Positions 10,337-19,576 of a stretch of DNA of 64,000 bases are shown one piece after another. Both the position numbers and the translations under genes were made by a program. Below the pieces are notes generated by a model, which saw nothing but the letters and a program-made list of their open reading frames with translations, ran no database searches and was not told the DNA's origin. The DNA is from Calidifontibacillus oryziterrae. GTDB taxonomy: Bacteria; Bacillota; Bacilli; Bacillales; Bacillaceae_J. Positions within the stretch are counted from its first letter, which is position 1. The number at the start of each line of letters is the position of its first letter. The stretch spans positions 552,365 through 616,364 of the forward strand of contig NZ_ANOK01000003.1 in assembly GCF_000331575.1 (NCBI RefSeq), written 5' to 3'.

Positions 10337-11245
10337 CTACACTAATGCAGCTATAGCCTGCTGTGCTTCCTTATATTCTTTTTCTAACTGCGCAATTATA
10401 TCAGCAATAGGTTCAATTTTTGTGATAGTTGTGACCCCATGACCAGCTGACCATATATCGCGCCATGCTTTGACATCTACCATATGGGAAAAATCAATAC
10501 TTTCCTTGCTAGGCAAGTTATTTATTTCAATTCCCTCCTTTTCTATACTTGGAATCAAATAATTTGCATGAACACCGCTAAATGCATCTGTATAGATAAT
10601 ATCGTCAACTGTACTATTCACGACCATCTTCTTATATTGCTCCGAGGCTACACTTTCAGTTGCCACGATAAAGCGTGTCCCCATATACGCGAAGTCGGCG
10701 CCAAGTACTTTAGCAGCTAATATATCTTTTCCGTCCGAAATTCCGCCTGCTAGTATCGTAGTTCCTTTCCAAAATTGTTTAACAGCTGCTAGGAATGCAA
10801 ACGGATTTAATCTTCCTGCATGTCCCCCTGCACCATTAGCTACAAGAATTAAGCCGTCTACTCCTGTCTCTGCTGCTTTTTTTGCATGCTTGATCGTAGC
10901 AACATCAGAATAGACAAGTCCTCCGTAGCTATGTACAACATCGATTACTTTTCCAGGATGACCAAGTGAAGTAATGACGATCGGTGGCTCATATTTCCGA
11001 ATTAATTGTAAATCTTCCTCAAACCGCTTATTTGTTGGATGGGAGATAAAGTTCACCGCCCATGGTAAATCTAGTAATTCACCTTTAATAGCTATTAACC
11101 ACTCTTCTAAAATTTCCGAAGTTCGCGCATTTAATAGTGGAAATGAACCAATAACGCCATTCCTGCTAGCCTGAATAACAAGTTCAGGACTTGAAACTAA
11201 AAACATTGGTGCCACTATTACTGGTAATTTTAAACCGTTAAACAT
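10337..11245 (-). CDS. nitronate monooxygenase / 2-nitropropane dioxygenase-like flavoprotein
   Basis: The 302-residue TIM-barrel protein matches the NMO/NPD family, FMN enzymes that oxidise nitronates or act in related roles. The visible family features are PVIVAPMFLVSSPELV at the N-terminus, GAGGHAGRLNPFAF (active-site histidine and FMN phosphate region), TILAGGISDGKD and GADFAYMGTRFIV. A FabK-like enoyl-ACP reductase is an alternative, but the GGHAGR and YMGTRF motifs fit nitronate monooxygenase better. It converges with the cyclase gene and has no operon partner. Confidence 0.82.
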   Translation of the reverse strand: MFNGLKLPVIVAPMFLVSSPELVIQASRNGVIGSFPLLNARTSEILEEWLIAIKGELLDLPWAVNFISHPTNKRFEEDLQLIRKYEPPIVITSLGHPGKVIDVVHSYGGLVYSDVATIKHAKKAAETGVDGLILVANGAGGHAGRLNPFAFLAAVKQFWKGTTILAGGISDGKDILAAKVLGADFAYMGTRFIVATESVASEQYKKMVVNSTVDDIIYTDAFSGVHANYLIPSIEKEGIEINNLPSKESIDFSHMVDVKAWRDIWSAGHGVTTITKIEPIADIIAQLEKEYKEAQQAIAALV

Positions 11246-11308
11246 CTCTCAACCCCCAAAAAGTTAAACTTTTATCGCAATCTACAGATAATATCTATAC
11301 CTATCATT

Positions 11309-11349
11309 ATGATAGCAAGATGATAGCAAGATGATAGCAAAATGATAGA
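11309..11349. repeat. short tandem repeat of ATGATAGCAAG
   Basis: The 11-base unit ATGATAGCAAG is repeated three times and ends in a variant (ATGATAGAATA), just upstream of the nitronate monooxygenase gene. It may be slippage-derived or a regulator array; nothing further can be said. Confidence 0.6.
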
Positions 11350-11479
11350 ATACGCTAAATTAGATTGCTAAACGTATAAGTCACCCATCTCCCATAGAAT
11401 GACTTATTTGCTTATATTTTACAGTTCGCTGTTAAATGGTTTTTTCCTGCTTAAGAATACAATTTAGAGGTTTGAAATG

Positions 11480-12577
11480 TTAAATTCTGACTTCAGATTC
11501 TTTGTCAAAGAAATGGGCTTTCGCCATATCAATTCCTAGTGCAATTTCCTGACCACTCGTAATTGCGATTCTAGAATCAATTCTGGCTAGTAGATCTTGG
11601 TCACCTAATTTTGAATAAAGAATCATTTCTGCCCCAGTTAGCTCGACGACATCTATTTTTACTTTAACAACTGTATTTGCTGATATTTTTAAAAACTCAG
11701 GTTCATCATGAATATCTTCGGGACGAATTCCTAGGATGACTTCTTTATTGATGTAGCCCTTTGCTTGTAGCCTTTTCATATCATCTTCACTAATTTTAAT
11801 AGTAGCCCCAGCCGATTCAAAGGCTCCATCCTCTTTCACTATTCCCTTAAAGAAATTCATCGCTGGAGATCCGATAAAGCCACCGACAAACACATTTTCC
11901 GGTTGGTTATAAACTTCTGTTGGAGTCCCTACTTGTTGCACGAATCCATCCTTTAAAACAACAATACGGGTAGCCATTGTCATGGCTTCTGTTTGATCAT
12001 GTGTTACGTAAATCGTTGTTGTGTGGAGACGTTGATGAAGCTTTAAAATTTCAGCGCGCATTTGGACACGGAGCTTGGCATCTAAGTTTGAAAGAGGTTC
12101 ATCCATAAGAAATACTTGTGCATCACGGACGATCGCACGTCCTAAAGCAACTCGCTGGCGCTGTCCACCAGACAGTGCTTTAGGCTTACGATCAAGATAT
12201 TGCTCAAGCCCTAAAATTGTAGCGGCCTCTTTCACCCGGCGATCAATTTCCCCCTTTTCAACTTTTCTCAATTTTAAACCAAAAGCCATATTATCATAGA
12301 CGTTCATATGTGGATACAATGCATAATTTTGAAAAACCATAGCAATGTCGCGCTCTTTAGGTGGCACATCATTCATACGTTGATCACCGATAAATAAATC
12401 GCCTTTCGTTATTTCTTCAAGTCCGGCAATCATGCGGAGAATCGTTGATTTACCACAGCCGGATGGTCCAACAAACACAATGAATTCCTTATCGTGTATT
12501 TGTAAATTAAAATCTGTTACAACGATGACGTTTTTATTATAGGTTTTGTAAATATGTTCTAAGCGAATCGAAGCCAT
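11480..12577 (-). CDS. msmX: multiple-sugar ABC transporter ATPase, MsmX/UgpC-like
   Basis: This 365-residue ATPase is of the MalK/MsmX type that energises sugar importers. It has Walker A (GPSGCGKST), signature LSGGQRQRV, Walker B (VFLMDEPLSNLDAK), the THDQTEAMTM switch, and a C-terminal TOBE-type regulatory domain from about residue 235. It is the last gene of the maltose cluster. In Bacillus the MsmX protein is often shared by several importers; here it is linked to one. GGAGGGG precedes the ATG. Confidence 0.9.
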   Translation of the reverse strand: MASIRLEHIYKTYNKNVIVVTDFNLQIHDKEFIVFVGPSGCGKSTILRMIAGLEEITKGDLFIGDQRMNDVPPKERDIAMVFQNYALYPHMNVYDNMAFGLKLRKVEKGEIDRRVKEAATILGLEQYLDRKPKALSGGQRQRVALGRAIVRDAQVFLMDEPLSNLDAKLRVQMRAEILKLHQRLHTTTIYVTHDQTEAMTMATRIVVLKDGFVQQVGTPTEVYNQPENVFVGGFIGSPAMNFFKGIVKEDGAFESAGATIKISEDDMKRLQAKGYINKEVILGIRPEDIHDEPEFLKISANTVVKVKIDVVELTGAEMILYSKLGDQDLLARIDSRIAITSGQEIALGIDMAKAHFFDKESEVRI

Positions 12578-12650
12578 ATATACCCCTCCTTTTGTTCATC
12601 AGATTTAATGGACAAATCTTGTAATAATAATTTTGTTCTACTCTTAGTAC

Positions 12651-13340
12651 CTACTTGTCACTATTTTGGAGTTTCATATCATAGCATTTCTTGATGTATT
12701 CAAAGGATAGTTCCGCTGTTGTTGTAACCACTAGATCGGCATTCCCAAAAACATCTTTCTCGCCGATAGCGACCGCGTACATCCCTGCAGCTTTTATGGC
12801 TTTAATCCCTGCCTGTGAATCCTCTATGCCAATACAACCAGCAGGATCTACATTTAATAGCTTTGCTGCTTCAAGAAAAATTTCCGGATGAGGTTTGCCG
12901 TTCTTTATTTCTTTTGCATCAACAATACAATCAAACTCACTTTGTAAAGCTAGTGCATTAAGAACGGTCAGGGCATTTTTACTTGCAGATGCTACACCGA
13001 GCTTCAAACTAGCGCGTTTAATAGCACTGATGAATGCTTGAATACCTGGTAAAATATCGCGAGGAGTGATCTCTTCTATTAATCTTTGATAATGCTCATT
13101 TTTTTTTGCGGCTAGTGACATTTTTTCAGATTCTGAGAAATCATACTTGCGTCCGCCACATGCTAATATTTTCTCCAATGACTCCATTCGTGAAATACCC
13201 TTTAGTTCTTCGTTACATTCTTTTGAAAATGGAATGCGGAGCTCATTCGCAAGCTTTTTCCATGCTAAGAAATGATATTCTGCGGTATTTGTAATTACTC
13301 CATCCAAATCAAAAATAACTGCCTGAAGATCAGTTGCCAC
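12651..13340 (-). CDS. pgmB: beta-phosphoglucomutase
   Basis: This 229-residue HAD-family enzyme converts beta-glucose-1-phosphate, made by the adjacent phosphorylase, into glucose-6-phosphate. The nucleophile motif is FDLDGVITNTAEYH near the N-terminus; the cap region has GISRMESL, motif II is GVASASKN, and the metal-binding motif is GIEDSQAGIKAIKAAGM. I place the start at the GTG at 13340 (ValAlaThrAspLeuGln), eight bases after GGAGG; a longer reading frame upstream includes that binding site. It lies 45 bases downstream of the phosphorylase gene. Confidence 0.92.
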   Translation of the reverse strand: MATDLQAVIFDLDGVITNTAEYHFLAWKKLANELRIPFSKECNEELKGISRMESLEKILACGGRKYDFSESEKMSLAAKKNEHYQRLIEEITPRDILPGIQAFISAIKRASLKLGVASASKNALTVLNALALQSEFDCIVDAKEIKNGKPHPEIFLEAAKLLNVDPAGCIGIEDSQAGIKAIKAAGMYAVAIGEKDVFGNADLVVTTTAELSFEYIKKCYDMKLQNSDK

Positions 13341-13385
13341 GAAACAACCTCCTTCATTCGTGATAAATATAATCATGAATAATAA

Positions 13386-15668
13386 TTAAATAAGTGCTGA
13401 AAATTGCTTATTTTTCTCAATCATCACATCTTGATTAAAAAGCTTTATTTGTAACGGTTCCCCCTCTAATAATGAAAGCCGTACTTGAGTTTGATCAATT
13501 TGAATTTCTAGTAAGCGACCTTGATATTGAAGGCGGAACGACAGCTCTTGCCATTGTTTTGGTATTTTTGGTTGTAAGGTAAGACCCGTTTCTTTCAAAC
13601 GAAGACCGGCAAAACCGTATAAAATAACCATCCACGTTCCACCCATATTTGCAAGGTGAAGACCGTCTTTTGTATTACCATGTGAATTATCTAAATCTAA
13701 GCGTGCTGTCTCAATAAAGTAATGATATGCCTTTTCGTGGTAGCCTATTTTGGCAGCCATAATGCTAAAAATTGATGATGATAGTGATGAATCATGGGTT
13801 GTAATCTTCTCATAATAGTCATAGGAATTTTTGATCGTTTCAAAATCTTGCTCACCCTCAAATAAAAAATGGGCTAATACTGTATCTGCTTGTTTACAAA
13901 CTTGATAGCGATATAGAGTTAAAGGGTGATAATGTAATAATAAGGGATAATTCTCTTTTGGCGTATTTGAAAAATCCCATACAGCTTTTTGTAAAAATGT
14001 ATCATCCTGGGGATTAATGTTTAACGTTTCATCGTATGGAAGATACATTGCTTCCCCTGCTGTTTTCCATTGATCTGCTTCTACATCGCTTATACGAAGT
14101 TTTAAAGATAATTCATAAAAAGCGATCCAATCCTTTTCTTTTAGTAACTTATATAGTTTGTAAGCCCAAAGTAAGTTATGTTTAGCAATTGCGTTGGTAT
14201 AATAGTTGTTATTAACGATACACGTATATTCATCAGGACCTGTTACCGCATCTATTTTAAATTTACTTTCGTGATAATGACCGACATCAATCCAGAGACG
14301 GGCTGTTTCGACCACTAGCTCGATACCGTATTCCTTCATAAAATCGAAATCACTTGTCACTAAATAGTATTGGATATAGCTAAAAGCGATATCTCCACTT
14401 ATATGATATTGGGCGCTACCAGATGGGAAATAGCTAGAGCATTCTGTTCCACATATCGTTCGCCACGGGTATAACGCTCCTTGTGAATGGCCCATTTCTT
14501 TCGCGCGTTTTCTAGCAGCCGGTAATGTATAATATCGAAATAGTAAAAGCTGTCGAGCTAATTTGGGCTCAGTCATTAAGAATACAGGAAGCATATAAAT
14601 TTCTGTGTCCCAGAAATAATGGCCACCATATCCTTCCCCTGTAAGTCCCTTAGCGGCTATGCTGCTAACAGAGTCTTGACCAACTGCTTGTAGCATTTGA
14701 TAGAGATTAAAGCGGATTGCCTCTTGCAAGGAATGGTCGCCACTAATTTTTATATCTGCTTTTTCCCAGAAGGAACGTAAGTATTGCTTTTGCAACGTTA
14801 GCAAGTTATGAAACTCGGCATTTTTTAGTGAGCAATGGAGCTTGATTGCTTTATTCAGTAAATTACCATTGTGGCGAAGTGTATCGGTATAAACATTCCA
14901 CTTTGTAAAATGAAGCGGAGTTTGCAAAGAGCAGGTCATTGTCACGTTGATTTTTGCTTCATCTTTTGAAATTTCTCTCTTTTTTAGACATCCATCCAAT
15001 GAGTGTCTAGATACACATGCCGTTTGTAATTTAGATTGTAACGTTTTGGCAGTAACATATATATATTCATCCTCAAAACCTATTTGATTCACTTGAAGTC
15101 GTTTTGCATGACTTGAGCTTATCCTAGGGTCATGAGTATTTACATAGTTTGTTACATCTCCATTTATCGTCGAAACGATTTTAACCGCACCTGAAAAATT
15201 AACTGGATTAATGGTTATGTCTATCACGTATAATTCACGGTATACGAATGACACTAGCCGTCGAAAATGGAGCTTGATCTCTTTTCCAAGTGGTGACTTC
15301 CAATGTATAATTCGTTCGGAAAAGCCGTCATCAAGATGGAGCAGACGTTCATAAGAAAGGATTTCTCCTGATAATAACGAAAAGCGCTCATCCTCTTCTC
15401 CGAAAAAAAGCTGAACTGTCTGAGCATCCACACTATTTAAAAGCTTTTGCTCTGTTTCAGGAAAGGCATGATGTTTTTCGTTATAACAAATGTCCACGAT
15501 ATCATGAAAGGCATTTTGATACGTACCTCTAATTGAGGTTCCATCCTCGCCATACCCTTCCTCAAAGTTCCCTCTTACACCTAAGTAGCCGTTCCCTAAT
15601 GCGAAAATACTTTCTAGATTTAGTAAATCTTGTTCTTTTAATGAAGAATTTGATAGGGTCCAAGACAT
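13386..15668 (-). CDS. mapA: GH65 glycoside phosphorylase, probably maltose phosphorylase
   Basis: This is a 760-residue inverting disaccharide phosphorylase. An N-terminal beta-sandwich is followed by an (alpha/alpha)6 barrel. The general-acid glutamate lies in TGPDEYTCIVNNNYYTN, HSQGALYPWRT forms part of the active site, and HDSSLSSSIFS is the phosphate-binding loop. The expected reaction is maltose plus phosphate to glucose plus beta-glucose-1-phosphate, which fits the next gene. Trehalose or kojibiose phosphorylase cannot be excluded by eye, but the maltose-type importer favours maltose. The ATG at 15668 follows GTAGGGAG; a GTG at 15689 overlaps this site. Confidence 0.88.
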   Translation of the reverse strand: MSWTLSNSSLKEQDLLNLESIFALGNGYLGVRGNFEEGYGEDGTSIRGTYQNAFHDIVDICYNEKHHAFPETEQKLLNSVDAQTVQLFFGEEDERFSLLSGEILSYERLLHLDDGFSERIIHWKSPLGKEIKLHFRRLVSFVYRELYVIDITINPVNFSGAVKIVSTINGDVTNYVNTHDPRISSSHAKRLQVNQIGFEDEYIYVTAKTLQSKLQTACVSRHSLDGCLKKREISKDEAKINVTMTCSLQTPLHFTKWNVYTDTLRHNGNLLNKAIKLHCSLKNAEFHNLLTLQKQYLRSFWEKADIKISGDHSLQEAIRFNLYQMLQAVGQDSVSSIAAKGLTGEGYGGHYFWDTEIYMLPVFLMTEPKLARQLLLFRYYTLPAARKRAKEMGHSQGALYPWRTICGTECSSYFPSGSAQYHISGDIAFSYIQYYLVTSDFDFMKEYGIELVVETARLWIDVGHYHESKFKIDAVTGPDEYTCIVNNNYYTNAIAKHNLLWAYKLYKLLKEKDWIAFYELSLKLRISDVEADQWKTAGEAMYLPYDETLNINPQDDTFLQKAVWDFSNTPKENYPLLLHYHPLTLYRYQVCKQADTVLAHFLFEGEQDFETIKNSYDYYEKITTHDSSLSSSIFSIMAAKIGYHEKAYHYFIETARLDLDNSHGNTKDGLHLANMGGTWMVILYGFAGLRLKETGLTLQPKIPKQWQELSFRLQYQGRLLEIQIDQTQVRLSLLEGEPLQIKLFNQDVMIEKNKQFSALI

Positions 15669-15778
15669 CGGCTTCCACTCCCTACTCACAAAGTAGTTAA
15701 CGTTTTATAAATTCAGATAACAGTAACATGCACAAACCGATTTCGTACATTTCCCCTTAAAGTAGTCTTTGACTGCTA

Positions 15779-16612
15779 TTATTCCTTTACCCCGCCAGAT
15801 GTTAATCCTGAGACAATTTGTTTTTGGAAAAAGAGAACAATTAATAAGGTTGGAATCGTTACAATCGTTGTTGCTGCAGCCACTTCTCCCCATAAAATTT
15901 CAAATTGTGTTCGTAAAAAAGAGATGGCTACTGGAACGGTATGATAAGCTTTATTAGCATTAATTGTGATTGTTAATAAAAATTCATTCCAAGCTGCGAT
16001 AAAGACGATAATTGCAGTCGTAAAAACTCCAGGTGCAGCAAGCGGGAATACAATTTTAAACAAGGTTTGCAACGGTGTCGCGCCATCAATTTTTGCTGAT
16101 TCTTCAAGGGCAAGCGGGATTTGATTAAAATGAGTGACTAAAATCCACACTGCCATTGGCAAAGTAATTGTTGAATAAGGTAAAATGATCGCATAGCTAT
16201 TTGTCCAACCAAGATCTAAAAATAAATTATAGACTGGACCGATAATGATCATTTGTGGAAACATGGAAACAGCCAAAATGACTCCTAATAAAACATTTTT
16301 CCCGCGGAAATGAAAGCGCGAAATAGCATAGGCTGCAAAGGTTGCCACTAACACTATATAGACTGTTGTTGAAGTTGCGACAATTAAACTTGTTTTGATA
16401 GCATTTAAAATTCCTTTTTCAACAAGAACTTTTACGAAGTTTTGTATCGTTGGATTATCCGGAATAAACCGAAAGGCCCCAGTGCCAAATATTTCCCCTG
16501 ATGTTTTAAAGGAGGTGATGAAAATCCACAAAAACGGAAAAAACATCGCAATTAAGTACATAATAATTAACACCGTAATCGTAAGCTTCAACGTTCGCTT
16601 TGAGTTATCCAT
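15779..16612 (-). CDS. mdxG: maltose/maltodextrin ABC permease, MalG-like
   Basis: This 277-residue inner-membrane subunit has six helices and the EAA loop (ALEESAKIDGATPLQTLF) that contacts the ATPase. MalG-type features include PFLWIFITSFKT near the N-terminus and a C-terminal helix before VSGLTSGGVKE. GGAGGGAG precedes the ATG. It sits 15 bases after the partner permease gene, so the two are co-translated. The 90-base gap to the phosphorylase gene holds no feature. Confidence 0.88.
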   Translation of the reverse strand: MDNSKRTLKLTITVLIIMYLIAMFFPFLWIFITSFKTSGEIFGTGAFRFIPDNPTIQNFVKVLVEKGILNAIKTSLIVATSTTVYIVLVATFAAYAISRFHFRGKNVLLGVILAVSMFPQMIIIGPVYNLFLDLGWTNSYAIILPYSTITLPMAVWILVTHFNQIPLALEESAKIDGATPLQTLFKIVFPLAAPGVFTTAIIVFIAAWNEFLLTITINANKAYHTVPVAISFLRTQFEILWGEVAAATTIVTIPTLLIVLFFQKQIVSGLTSGGVKE

Positions 16613-16627
16613 CGAATTCTCCCTCCT

Positions 16628-17854
16628 TTAGTTTTTCTCCATTAAATTTGCACCAAGAAATTTCACATATATAATTGCAATAATCGCGACACAAACGAAC
16701 ATAATCATAACAATTACTGATCCATAGCCGAAGTTTGTTTGCGCAAACATTGCCTTATACCCATAGATGGATAGTGTTTCTGTTGCCCCACCAGGTCCAC
16801 CACCAGTTAATACGTAAATTAAATCAAACACTCGAAACGCATCAAGCGTTCGGAATAACAAGGCTACTAAGATTGACGGCTTTAATAGTGGCAACGTTAC
16901 TTGAAAAAATGACTGAATTCGATTTGCACCATCAATGGAAGCTGCTTCATAAAGGGATTTCGGAATATTTTGCAATCCTGCTAACAATAGTAGTGCCATG
17001 TACGGGGTTGTTTTCCAAACATCTGCTAAAATTGTGGAAACCATCGCCCCACCTTCAGAAAGCAATAGATCTCGAGAATCCCCGATAAGACCAAACATTT
17101 CGAAAAAATGAGCGATAATTCCACTGCTGCCATCATATAAATAACTCCACATTAAAGCTGCAACTGCTGTTGGAATCGCCCAGGGAATGAGCGAGGTTGT
17201 CCGAATGAGTCCTTGACCCATAATAGCTTTATTCATAATCATTGCTAAAAGAAGACCAAGGATTAGCTCTAAAAAGACTGAAACAATTGTAAACACTAAC
17301 GTATTCACTAATGCTGTACCTAAACGTTGATCTGTTAGTGCTGTTTTGTAGCCTTCGAGACCAATAAAATTGGAACCGATTATACTATTTTCCATATCTT
17401 CGGCAATTAACGGCAAGTTGTCTTTATTCGGTGTTTCGAAACTTTCGTTTATAGTTGAAATAATCGCTTTAGCTTCAGTGGATAGCGATACAATTTTTTC
17501 TTTTTCCTCTTCACTAATCTTTTGAACGCCTTCTCTACCTTCAAATTGTGTTGTTAGTTCATCTAGGTTTGTAAGGAATTCTTCAATTTCTAACTGTAAT
17601 TGTGGATCAGTGACTGACTTTTTATCTTCATCTAAAAATAAATGTAAGTACAACTGGGTTTCATCAAATAATTCATAATTAAAGCGTTCATTTAGATAAA
17701 GTCCCGCTTTTTGCTGGTCATTCAATCGGTAATCAAAAAACGTATACGTAAACGACTGAATCACTGGCCATAATGAAAAAAACGCAATTAGTAGCACAAC
17801 AGGAACGATAAAGAGGTATTCCTTAAAGCCAATTTTTTTCATCGAAGTATTCAC
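16628..17854 (-). CDS. mdxF: maltose/maltodextrin ABC permease, MalF-like
   Basis: The 408-residue subunit begins with one helix (residues 12-33). It then has a charged external insert of about 120 residues (roughly 40-155, rich in Glu and Lys), comparable in place to the P2 loop of MalF, and then the usual transmembrane core. The EAA loop is LYEAASIDGANRIQSFFQ. The insert makes it longer than a minimal sugar permease, as seen in Bacillus MdxF. AAATGAGGTG precedes the ATG. Confidence 0.87.
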   Translation of the reverse strand: MNTSMKKIGFKEYLFIVPVVLLIAFFSLWPVIQSFTYTFFDYRLNDQQKAGLYLNERFNYELFDETQLYLHLFLDEDKKSVTDPQLQLEIEEFLTNLDELTTQFEGREGVQKISEEEKEKIVSLSTEAKAIISTINESFETPNKDNLPLIAEDMENSIIGSNFIGLEGYKTALTDQRLGTALVNTLVFTIVSVFLELILGLLLAMIMNKAIMGQGLIRTTSLIPWAIPTAVAALMWSYLYDGSSGIIAHFFEMFGLIGDSRDLLLSEGGAMVSTILADVWKTTPYMALLLLAGLQNIPKSLYEAASIDGANRIQSFFQVTLPLLKPSILVALLFRTLDAFRVFDLIYVLTGGGPGGATETLSIYGYKAMFAQTNFGYGSVIVMIMFVCVAIIAIIYVKFLGANLMEKN

Positions 17855-18188
17855 CTCATTTCATATCGAAATAAAATTGAAGGGTCCTCGTTTAATTAAA
17901 TGAAAAGAGGCTCTCCCTCTCGTGTCTAGCTCGACACAAACGCAATATTTAGATGAATATCTATTTATTGGCATGTGGCGCTTGAGTCACGTTTTTTGGG
18001 ACAGCCCCTATCTTTATTTTGATTATGAATCATCTAGTGGTAATGCTACATACATCTCTTTTTTTGACAGTTTATATTGCCCTTGAAATAGGAAATCCTA
18101 CAACTACATCTGTTTATTTGTATCCGAATTTAATTGATTCACAGGTTCCTTCTATATTTTTTACTGTGCCAAGGAATCTCTCATACGT
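17855..18188. other. gene-free spacer between permease and binding-protein genes
   Basis: This 334-bp gap inside the maltose operon has no convincing gene. It contains GTGTC-TAGCTC-GACAC (a 5-bp stem), and a GGGACAGCCCC stretch at 17998-18008 resembling one end of the dispersed GGGCTGTCC repeat. A long spacer after a binding-protein gene often allows partial termination or mRNA processing, but no T tract is evident. Confidence 0.5.
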
Positions 18189-19454
18189 TTATTGTGCGAG
18201 GGCTGCCTCAATAGCGGCAACAGCAGCGTCTAATCCCTGACCAGAGCTTAAATATTTATGAGCTTCAATTTGAATGGAGTCTGACACCTTTGAATATTCA
18301 GGTGACACCGGTCTAGCAATTGTAGAAGAAAGTGCATTTTTAAAGCCTTCATAAGAGAGCATGTCATTTTCAGCGATAACATCAGCATCTTCTAATAAAG
18401 CATTAAAACCAGGTAGATAACCACCTTGTGTTGACATTATTTTTTGACCTTCTGGACCTGCTAAGTACGTAATAAATTCCCATGCACCATCGACACTTTT
18501 AGAATTTTTGTTGATTCCAAGTAGCCAGCCGCCTACAGATCCACCGTTAGGAAGTGGAGCAATTCCTACTTGATCAACAGTGATTGTTACTCCATCCTCT
18601 TGACCTTTAATGCGTCCAAATTGATATGGCCAATTTCGGGCAAATACTGCGTTTCCTTGCTCAAAGTTTGTGTGGGTTTCCCCTTCCATATAATTCAAAA
18701 GATCTTTTGGACTCCATGCGGCAGTTGTGAAAGCATACATTTGCTCCAAACCGCCTTTTATATCAGCAAATGATTTTGTAAACTCAGTGACGTTAACTGT
18801 TAAGCCTTCATACTGCTTTGATTGGTAGAGGAAGCCATATTTTGTTCCACCTTGTCCGGAATATTTCGATGACATTGCTTCAAGATCTGCATACGTATAG
18901 TCACCGCTAATTAATTTTGCTGCATCCTCTTCACTTACAATATCTTTACGGAAATAAAGCAACCCTAAGTCTGGGAAGAATGGCATTGTAAACTGCTTTC
19001 CTTGATAATTCCCTGATGCCATCGAACCACTATTAAACTGTTCCTTTGTAAAATTGGAATCTGCCATCCGTACATCAATTGGTTCGAGAAATCCTGCACC
19101 TGCAAATTCGCCAGCCCATACAACATCTAAGGAAAGGATGTCGTATTCATCGGAGCCACTTGATAGTGATGTTAACAATTGGTCATGCATCTGTGCCGAA
19201 TCATTTGTCATTTCGACCCATTCAACTTCGTATGCGTCCTGACTATTGTTAAATGCATCAATTACGGCTTGCGTTGCTGGGGTATTATCGTTTTGAGCTG
19301 CAAATTTTAAAACGACCTTTTCTGTAGGTTCTTCGCTTACTGCTGGAGTTTCACCTTCATTTTGAGGTTCACTAGTTGGCGAGCTTGAATTACAACCTGC
19401 TAAAATCCATGACATAACCGAAAGCACTAACAGTACTGAAAAAAACTTTTTCAT
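18189..19454 (-). CDS. mdxE: maltose/maltodextrin-binding lipoprotein
   Basis: This is the extracellular substrate-binding protein of the importer. The signal peptide ends in a lipobox (WILAGC, Cys21), then an acidic low-complexity linker (SSPTSEPQNEGETPA), then a family-1 solute-binding fold (for example VVLKFAAQND and FARNWPYQFGRI). It is the first gene of the operon, as is usual, and is made in excess over the permeases. AAGGAGGCC precedes the ATG. A perfect palindrome lies just upstream. Confidence 0.9.
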   Translation of the reverse strand: MKKFFSVLLVLSVMSWILAGCNSSSPTSEPQNEGETPAVSEEPTEKVVLKFAAQNDNTPATQAVIDAFNNSQDAYEVEWVEMTNDSAQMHDQLLTSLSSGSDEYDILSLDVVWAGEFAGAGFLEPIDVRMADSNFTKEQFNSGSMASGNYQGKQFTMPFFPDLGLLYFRKDIVSEEDAAKLISGDYTYADLEAMSSKYSGQGGTKYGFLYQSKQYEGLTVNVTEFTKSFADIKGGLEQMYAFTTAAWSPKDLLNYMEGETHTNFEQGNAVFARNWPYQFGRIKGQEDGVTITVDQVGIAPLPNGGSVGGWLLGINKNSKSVDGAWEFITYLAGPEGQKIMSTQGGYLPGFNALLEDADVIAENDMLSYEGFKNALSSTIARPVSPEYSKVSDSIQIEAHKYLSSGQGLDAAVAAIEAALAQ

Positions 19455-19478
19455 TGAAAGGCCTCCTTAAATTTGTAA

Positions 19479-19499
19479 ATTTTACTTTACAAGTAAAAT
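19479..19499. promoter_or_regulatory. perfect palindrome next to the binding-protein gene
   Basis: ATTTTACTT and AAGTAAAAT form a perfect 9-bp inverted repeat around TAC, 25 bases before the mdxE start. Its position in the untranslated leader suggests an operator or a leader hairpin. Confidence 0.5.
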
Positions 19500-19519
19500 A
19501 TTAGTATGAAACATCGTCT

Positions 19520-19559
19520 ACTTATATTAAAATATTAATATAAGTATTAATATTTTAAT
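19520..19559. promoter_or_regulatory. two overlapping perfect palindromes between mdxE and the AraC gene
   Basis: The first palindrome has 11-bp arms (19520-19530 and 19535-19545; arm ACTTATATTAA) with a 4-base spacer. The second has 15-bp arms (19526-19540 and 19545-19559) with spacer TAAG. They share the central arm, so as RNA or cruciform the two hairpins exclude each other. As DNA they could be a compound operator for the divergent AraC regulator or a LacI-type protein. Confidence 0.55.
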
Positions 19560-19576
19560 GTGGATGTGGAAAAATT

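Noticed and set aside
18019..18240. A 73-codon plus-strand frame inside the maltose operon spacer.
   Set aside because: It overlaps the end of the binding-protein gene on the other strand and has no binding site.
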